This document shows, piece by piece, positions 58,940 to 64,000 of a stretch of DNA of 64,000 nucleotides (its first letter is position 1; each line of letters starts with the position of its first letter). The stretch covers positions 1,302,001 through 1,366,000 of the forward strand of contig NZ_JAYRYK010000001.1 of NCBI RefSeq assembly GCF_041916975.1, read 5' to 3'. The notes beneath the pieces are model-generated. The model was not told where the DNA came from. It ran no database searches and saw only the letters and a program-made list of their open reading frames with translations. The translations under genes were made by a program, and so were the position numbers. The stretch is from Sphingosinicella sp041916975 (GTDB lineage Bacteria > Pseudomonadota > Alphaproteobacteria > Sphingomonadales > Sphingomonadaceae).

Positions 58940-60118
58940 TTAGCAGATCTCAAAAAGGCCGGCCGCTCCCTGGCCGCCACCCACGCACATGGTTACCACC
59001 GCAAGCCGCGCACCCCGCCGCTTGCCCTCGATCAATGCATGTCCCGTCATGCGCGAACCGCTGACGCCATAGGGGTGGCCGAGGGCGATAGCTCCCCCGC
59101 TAACATTCAGCTTCTCGTCGGGAATACCCAAGCGGTCACGGCAATATAGCACCTGAGCGGCGAATGCTTCGTTCAATTCCCAAAGATCAATGTCGGCAAC
59201 TTTGAGGCCCGCCCTCTCTAGCAGCTTTGGCACTGCAAACACCGGGCCGACACCCATCTCATCGGGCTCACATCCGGCTACGGCAAAGCCGCGGAATATT
59301 CCCATCGGCTGCAGGTTGCGACGCGCAGCCTCCTTCCCGCTCATAAGCACGCAGGCGGAGCCACCGTCCGAGAATTGAGAAGCATTGCCTGCCGTAACTA
59401 CGCCGCCTTCCATCGCCGGTCGAATCGAACCGACACCTTCGCGTGTCGTGTCCGCGCGAATACCTTCGTCAGCACTCAGCAGCACTTCGCGCGTGGTGAC
59501 GGCCCCCGTTTTGGGGTGGGCTACGCCCATCGTAACACTGATCGGCACGATTTCAGCATCGAACCGGCCCTCTGCAGCAGCCGCCGCAGCCTTCAACTGG
59601 CTCCGGACGCCGTACTCGCCCTGCTGGTCCCGCCCAATACCGTACCGCTCGGCGAGCGTCTCCGCGGTTTGCAGCATAGGCATATATATAGCGGGTTCAT
59701 GCTCAGCGAGCCAAGGATCCCGAAGCATGTGCATGTTCAGGTGGTTCTGAACGCATGAGATGGATTCCACTCCACCCGCAACCAGAACGTCATTTTCTCC
59801 CGCAATGATCCGCTGCGCTGCGAGCGCGATAGCCTGAAGACCAGAAGAGCAAAAACGATTTACGGTGAGCCCCGGCACGCTCGTACCAAGACCTGCCCGG
59901 ATCGCGGATTGACGGGCAATGTTGTACCCTGTCGCGCCTTCAGGGTTTGCACAACCGAGTATGACGTCCTCAACGCTGCCGGGCTCGACGCCCGCGCGCT
60001 GGACGGCATGATCGATAACATGGCCGCCGAGCTCGGCGCCATGCGTCATATTAAAGGCACCTTTCCACGATTTTGCAAGGGCGGTGCGGGCGGTTGAAAA
60101 GATTACGGCCTCGGTCAT
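58940..60118 (-). CDS. Thiolase (acetyl-CoA C-acyltransferase)
   Basis: This 392-residue enzyme cleaves 3-ketoacyl-CoA with CoA. The acyl-carrying Cys is in TVNRFCSSGLQAIALAAQ (about 89), NEAFA and GGAIALGHPYGVSG hold the active-site Asn/His, and MCVGGGQGAAGLFE holds the second Cys. It overlaps the upstream fadB-like gene by four bases, so together they form a two-gene beta-oxidation operon. Symbol fadA would be plausible but I leave it blank since several paralogues are usual. Confidence 0.94.
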   Translation of the reverse strand: MTEAVIFSTARTALAKSWKGAFNMTHGAELGGHVIDHAVQRAGVEPGSVEDVILGCANPEGATGYNIARQSAIRAGLGTSVPGLTVNRFCSSGLQAIALAAQRIIAGENDVLVAGGVESISCVQNHLNMHMLRDPWLAEHEPAIYMPMLQTAETLAERYGIGRDQQGEYGVRSQLKAAAAAAEGRFDAEIVPISVTMGVAHPKTGAVTTREVLLSADEGIRADTTREGVGSIRPAMEGGVVTAGNASQFSDGGSACVLMSGKEAARRNLQPMGIFRGFAVAGCEPDEMGVGPVFAVPKLLERAGLKVADIDLWELNEAFAAQVLYCRDRLGIPDEKLNVSGGAIALGHPYGVSGSRMTGHALIEGKRRGARLAVVTMCVGGGQGAAGLFEIC

Positions 60119-62235
60119 TCCTGGTTTCCAAAATCACGGAGATTGCGAAAGGTATCGAACTGCTCGCAGAGCAACGGATGCGGCTTCCAGACGGAAGGAT
60201 CTCCATGATTGCAGTCGGCGAATTCGCGCATACGGCGCACGATATTGGAGATGCCGATGGTATCGGCCAGGTACATAGGCCCGCCTGTCCGCTCAGGGAA
60301 ACCATAGCCGGTCAGATAAACCACATCGATATCCGATGCGCGCTGAGCAACGCCTTCGGCCAGCACCGCAGCCCCTTCATTGATCAGCGCGTAGATGCAA
60401 CGGTCCACGATTTCAGTATCGCTGATACGGCGCGGAGAAATGGCGTTATCCGCCCGCCATTGCGGCAGTAACGCCGCCAGTTCCGAATTCGGACGTGGTT
60501 TTCGCTGCCCGTCGCCATAGTCATACCAGCCCCGCCCCACTTTTTGTCCAAGCCAACCCCGCACAACCAAAATGTCGGGCACGGCGGGATGGATTGAGCC
60601 CGGCTGTTCCGTCCGCCTGCGCTCGCGGATCGCACCGGTCACGTCGTTGCCGGCCAAGTCATTCATCCGGAACGGCCCCATAGCCATTCCCCAGCGCTCC
60701 AGAGCACGATCAACCTGCTCTGGTGCGGCGCCTTCCTCGACCATGAATTGAGCCTGTTTCAGATATTGCTCAATCATTCGGTTCCCGATGAATCCGTCGC
60801 AGACACCCGCAACGACGCCAACTTTGCCGAGCCTGCGTCCAAACGCGAGCGCGCCCGCCAGCACATCATCCGCAGTCTTACGCGCGCGAACCACCTCAAG
60901 CAGGCTCATGACATTGGCCGGATTGAAAAAATGCAGACCAACCACGTCATCGGGACGCCGTGTAAAAGCAGCGATGCGATCAACATCAAGGGCGGAGGTA
61001 TTGGTTGCCAGAACCGCTCCCGGTTTCATCACCTGATCAAGGTTTTCAAAGACAGCCTGCTTGATCGGCATTTCTTCCGGAACGGCTTCAATCACCAAAT
61101 CGGCATCGGAGATCGACACATAGTCGGTTACCGCCGTGATCCGCGACTGAAACGCAGATGCCGCCGGTGCATCGATCCGGCCCCGCGAAGTTTGTGCGGA
61201 GTAGTGTTCACCAATGCGTTCTTGCGCGCGTGCAAGAGCAGCCTTGTCTGAGTCCAAGATCCAGACAGGGTAGCCTGCCTCTGCGCACGCCATCGCAATG
61301 CCTTGGCCCATCGTTCCCGCGCCGATCACAGCAACAGACCGGATTTCACGTCCCTTTGGCGCCGGGTCGAGATCTTTCACCACAGCCGCCTTGCGCTGCG
61401 CGAAAAACGCGTGGCGATAAGGGTACGAAGCGAGTGATGCCCTTAGTGAACGAAAACTCGCGTACTCTTCGGCAAGCGCCTGATCGAAAGGTTTTGTCGC
61501 CGCGGCGAGAAGCGAGGCCACGGCAACTGGCTGACCCGGAAGTCGCGCGGGATTCGCATTCACAGCCGCTGCCACCAATGCAAGATACCCTTCCGCATTT
61601 GGATGTCGCACAGGCCGATCCCGCAGCCGGGGAGGCTTGCCTTCCGGCAAGCGGCGGGCGAATGCGATGGCCGCCGTTAATACGTCCTCTTCCGCGAATT
61701 CGTCGATGAGGTCCGTACCCTCGAAAACCTGCGCCTTTTCGATCTTCCCGGCAAGGATCAGGTTCGTCGCATTCTCCAAGCCGATTGCGCGGGGCAAGCG
61801 CTGGGTGCCGCCAGCGCCCGGGAAGAGACCAAGCTTTACCTCGGGCAGGCCGAGCAGCGCGTCTCGAGAGACAACACGGTAATGACAGGCGAGCGCCAGC
61901 TCGAAACCACCCCCAAGGGTCGGGCCTTGGATTGCCGCCACGACCGGCTTTGGGCAGTCATCGAGCCAGCCCGTCATTGTGAGTTGTAAATTCGGATCCG
62001 CCTCGGCCTCTTCATCGTCCATTTCATTCAGATCGGCGCCCGCGCACCACGCCCGCCCCTCAGCTGCAAGTACGATTGCCCGCAACTTTGGATCGGCCAG
62101 AGCCTCCTCCAGCGCTCGCATGACTGCGGTGCGCATTGGCCTGTTGACACAGTTCATCTTGCCGTCGTCCATGATAACGACGCCGACATCATTGCGTCGA
62201 TCCAGGCGCGCTCGGCCTGTAGGGCGCGATATCAT
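60115..62235 (-). CDS. Fatty-acid oxidation multifunctional protein (enoyl-CoA hydratase/3-hydroxyacyl-CoA dehydrogenase)
   Basis: This 706-residue FadB/FadJ-like protein has a crotonase domain (about 10-190) with both catalytic Glu kept in TLGGGFELALACHYR and GLPEVKLGLFPGAGGTQRL. The NAD-binding dehydrogenase follows (about 300-480; VAVIGAGTMGQGIAMACAEAGY, then GLHFFNPANVMSLLEVV), then two C-terminal helical domains (VCDGFIGNRM, TGYGFPERTGGPMYLAD). ATG 62235 was chosen; the frame extends to 62322 without signature. Confidence 0.93.
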   Translation of the reverse strand: MISRPTGRARLDRRNDVGVVIMDDGKMNCVNRPMRTAVMRALEEALADPKLRAIVLAAEGRAWCAGADLNEMDDEEAEADPNLQLTMTGWLDDCPKPVVAAIQGPTLGGGFELALACHYRVVSRDALLGLPEVKLGLFPGAGGTQRLPRAIGLENATNLILAGKIEKAQVFEGTDLIDEFAEEDVLTAAIAFARRLPEGKPPRLRDRPVRHPNAEGYLALVAAAVNANPARLPGQPVAVASLLAAATKPFDQALAEEYASFRSLRASLASYPYRHAFFAQRKAAVVKDLDPAPKGREIRSVAVIGAGTMGQGIAMACAEAGYPVWILDSDKAALARAQERIGEHYSAQTSRGRIDAPAASAFQSRITAVTDYVSISDADLVIEAVPEEMPIKQAVFENLDQVMKPGAVLATNTSALDVDRIAAFTRRPDDVVGLHFFNPANVMSLLEVVRARKTADDVLAGALAFGRRLGKVGVVAGVCDGFIGNRMIEQYLKQAQFMVEEGAAPEQVDRALERWGMAMGPFRMNDLAGNDVTGAIRERRRTEQPGSIHPAVPDILVVRGWLGQKVGRGWYDYGDGQRKPRPNSELAALLPQWRADNAISPRRISDTEIVDRCIYALINEGAAVLAEGVAQRASDIDVVYLTGYGFPERTGGPMYLADTIGISNIVRRMREFADCNHGDPSVWKPHPLLCEQFDTFRNLRDFGNQE

Positions 62236-62413
62236 ATTTTCATCCCACGAGCTGTGAAGAGATCGCGTCTTCGAGCGACTTGAATAGCCTCGCGAGCTTC
62301 GGCAACTGCGTCCACCACGCATGACATTGGTGCGGCCACTGATAAATCAGGTGCGTGCTTCATCAGGCGCGCTCGCGTTGAGCCGCTTTGGCCGTTCAAC
62401 TTCTGGCTTTCGC

Positions 62414-63409
62414 TTATCGCTGAGGCAGCCATCCCAATTTGGTGAGAAACGCATCGGTGCGACGCATCGTGTCCTCTGCCCACTCTTCGGTTTTCACGCC
62501 AAGAGACGCATCTTCCAAACCCATCCAGATTTCTGTGAACCCATGTGGTGCGCCGTCGTAGCTCACCAACTCACACTCAGATTTCAGGGCCTTAGCGCGA
62601 ACGCAGAACTGCTCGGCAATCTCGATTGGCGTAAGCACATCAGCCGTGCCTTGGAAGATGATCGTCGGGGGCAAGCCATGCTTGAGATGCTCGGATGGCG
62701 AGAATTCGAGACCGCGATCGGCGACATCCTTGCCATGTATCAGCGCCAATCTCGCGCGGCTGGCCGGCGTGCCGGTATCAAGCCCGGGGTTGTAAAGAAC
62801 AAGCGCATTGGGCCGCGGGTCGATCTTCTCGTCGGCCGGGTCGTCGAAGCCCGGGACGAGTGCCGTTGCTGCGGCCAGATGGCCCCCGGCCGAGCTTCCG
62901 ACGGCCGCGATCCTGGAAGAGTCGATACCGAGTTCGTCCGCATGCCCGCGCACCCAGCGCATGGCTGATTTCGCGTCTGCGATGGATTCCAGTATGGAAG
63001 AACCATGTCTGCATTTGACGCGGTAGTCGACAAGCACCGTCACCACGCCGTGCAGAGCTAGATGCGTCGCCTGAGTCTGGAATCTGCGGATCTCGCCGAA
63101 GAGAAATCCACCGCCATAAAAGAAGACGGCCGCCGGGGATTTGGCGCCGGCCGTTCGCCCTGCGGGCGTAAAGACGTGAAGGCGAAGCTCGGTCTCGCCG
63201 ATCGTCTTGTATACGAACGGCTTCGACCCGTTAATGTGTAGAGCCTGTGGATCGGTCGCCTCACTGGGCAAACATTTGGCGGCCTCGGCGAACTGCCTTG
63301 CGACGTTCTCGTCGATGGCGGACTGCTGCGCCAGCGCGGATCCGGAACCGCAGCACAGCACCAGGCTCGCTACAACAGCGCGGATACGCATCGAATAACC
63401 GGATTGCAT
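62414..63409 (-). CDS. Secreted alpha/beta hydrolase (HSL/BD-FAE-like esterase)
   Basis: This 331-residue protein has a signal peptide (RAVVASLVLCCGSGSALAQQ). Oxyanion segment FFYGGGFLFGE, nucleophile in AVGSSAGGHLAAAT, acid in FQGTADVLTPIE and base in YDGAPHGFTE form a hormone-sensitive-lipase-like triad. GGAGGG before ATG 63409 gives the start. The substrate is unknown; small esters are likely. It lies between the beta-oxidation pair and a membrane protein gene, all in the same direction. Confidence 0.88.
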   Translation of the reverse strand: MQSGYSMRIRAVVASLVLCCGSGSALAQQSAIDENVARQFAEAAKCLPSEATDPQALHINGSKPFVYKTIGETELRLHVFTPAGRTAGAKSPAAVFFYGGGFLFGEIRRFQTQATHLALHGVVTVLVDYRVKCRHGSSILESIADAKSAMRWVRGHADELGIDSSRIAAVGSSAGGHLAAATALVPGFDDPADEKIDPRPNALVLYNPGLDTGTPASRARLALIHGKDVADRGLEFSPSEHLKHGLPPTIIFQGTADVLTPIEIAEQFCVRAKALKSECELVSYDGAPHGFTEIWMGLEDASLGVKTEEWAEDTMRRTDAFLTKLGWLPQR

Positions 63410-63566
63410 CGTCTTCACCCTCCACATTGCGGCGCCCGGCGCCGAAAAAGGCACGGGGCGTTGAGCCTGCCGTTAATGTAAGCATATTTTGCGAGACCCG
63501 ATTGGCGAAATCTTCTCATTCAAATGGGCGAGCAATTTGCACCGAACCGCAGCGGGTCGCGATCGC

Positions 63567-64000
63567 TCAGTTCGAATTCGCCCGACTTTGGCGGACAATC
63601 CGGGGAATCCCAACCAGCAAGAGCGGCAGAACGAATATAACGGCGAATATGATCGACAAATAATTATAGCCCTGCGCGATTAGGTTTACCAAGCCGATCG
63701 ACGAAAGCGCCGCGCTCGCAAGAACCGCGGCGCTTGCGAAGCCGGCATGACCAAGCTTGCCTAGCCCTGCCCCTGTACTTTCCTTCCTCCAGCTATCGAT
63801 GCGCTCGATAGCACCCTGGAGCATCCCGACACCGGTCTGCACGATCAGAACGAACAGCACGAGTACATAAGCATCGAGAAACAGCGCAGGAGTCAGCGCC
63901 TCGATCATGACGTAGGTAGGCAGGGTTTGGGCAATAACGTTCGGATAGTCCGCCAGGAACGTAAGGTGAAAGACGACGGCCGGCATGATTGCTGCAAATC
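63567..64000 (-). CDS. YkvI-like membrane protein, C-terminal part (cut by window edge)
   Basis: The frame is open to the last base of the window, so the visible 139-residue ATG frame (63986) is probably internal. It has four hydrophobic helices: ALFLDAYVLVLFVLIVQTGVGMLQGAIERI, FASAAVLASAALSSIGLVNLIAQG and YLSIIFAVIFVLPLLLVGIPRI among them. QTGVGMLQGAIERI resembles the C-terminal region of YkvI-type proteins, which are related to sodium symporters. Assignment is moderate because only a third of the protein is visible. Confidence 0.6.
   Translation of the reverse strand, partial: FAAIMPAVVFHLTFLADYPNVIAQTLPTYVMIEALTPALFLDAYVLVLFVLIVQTGVGMLQGAIERIDSWRKESTGAGLGKLGHAGFASAAVLASAALSSIGLVNLIAQGYNYLSIIFAVIFVLPLLLVGIPRIVRQSRANSN

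Noticed and set aside
58940..62235. Thiolase and FadB-like pair as part of the catabolic regulon
   Set aside because: They lie outside the right att repeat and beyond dinB, and no copy of the TetR operator was found upstream; functional use of chromosomal beta-oxidation by the pathway remains possible.
62232..62483. 83-codon minus-strand frame between the FadB-like and esterase genes as a gene fragment
   Set aside because: Overlaps the esterase 3' end and has no signature I can name; may be a decayed gene tail but cannot be supported.

Overview
The window reads as a piece of an alphaproteobacterial chromosome, most likely a sphingomonad or a close relative. The evidence is high-GC housekeeping genes, a SigF/NrsF pair with a GTAACC-N16-CGAA type promoter, a TonB receptor beside a catabolic cluster, and a Ti-type traA/oriT module. 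I see no rRNA genes, CRISPR array or intact insertion sequence. Species-level assignment is not possible from reading alone.

Left chromosomal part (1-13.6 kb). The end of a flagellar locus (flgK, cut by the window edge, flgL, motA, motB) is followed by a MarR regulator-MFS-small membrane protein operon with a perfect 18-bp palindrome at its start. Next comes a Mn2+ exporter of the GDT1/UPF0016 family behind a yybP-ykoY manganese riboswitch, then a TetR regulator. A tightly coupled sarcosine oxidase operon (soxB-D-A-G) ends in purU, which can release formate from the one-carbon load carried by folate. tRNA-Ser(CGA) closes this part.

Genomic island (about 13.65-57.49 kb). A P4-type integrase lies just downstream of the tRNA-Ser. 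The last 16 bases of the tRNA region (13651-13666) are repeated exactly at 57470-57485, which defines a 43.8-kb element. Its modules are: (a) integrase, two AlpA-like regulators and a sigma-region-4-like protein; (b) a probable defence pair, an MNT-HEPN protein and an Abi/UG-like reverse transcriptase with a hairpin-bearing leader between them; (c) a bufferin copper-response locus, with nrsF-sigF-doxX-bufA1 facing bufA2-bufB-bufC from two back-to-back SigF-type promoters; (d) a GGDEF-EAL protein and a cupredoxin-like protein opposite a DUF3034 protein and a truncated haemoglobin; (e) traC/traD, oriT and traA relaxase without a type IV secretion apparatus; (f) a 23-kb catabolic regulon.

The catabolic regulon (33.4-57.0 kb) is the most striking part. 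Five copies of one 20-bp inverted repeat (near ATGAATGAAC/GTTCATTCAT) sit upstream of all five transcription units, and a single TetR-family gene lies in the middle. The enzymes are a TonB receptor, a secreted dimethylformamidase-like protein, a secreted CocE/NonD hydrolase, an M55 D-aminopeptidase-like protein, a C45 acyltransferase-like hydrolase, two transporters, an acyl-CoA ligase, acyl-CoA dehydrogenase, a crotonase-fold protein, SDR, BKACE-type beta-keto acid cleavage enzyme, Gfo/Idh/MocA oxidoreductase, two NTF2-like proteins, an alkaline phosphatase lipoprotein and Kbl-Tdh. My inference is stepwise breakdown of an amide- or peptide-like compound: outer-membrane uptake, periplasmic amide cleavage, import, CoA-dependent oxidation of the acyl part, and glycine/acetyl-CoA release from a 3-hydroxy amino acid. 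The substrate is unknown.

Right chromosomal part (57.5-64 kb). This holds dinB, a fadB/fadJ-like plus thiolase pair, a secreted alpha/beta hydrolase and the end of a YkvI-like membrane protein.
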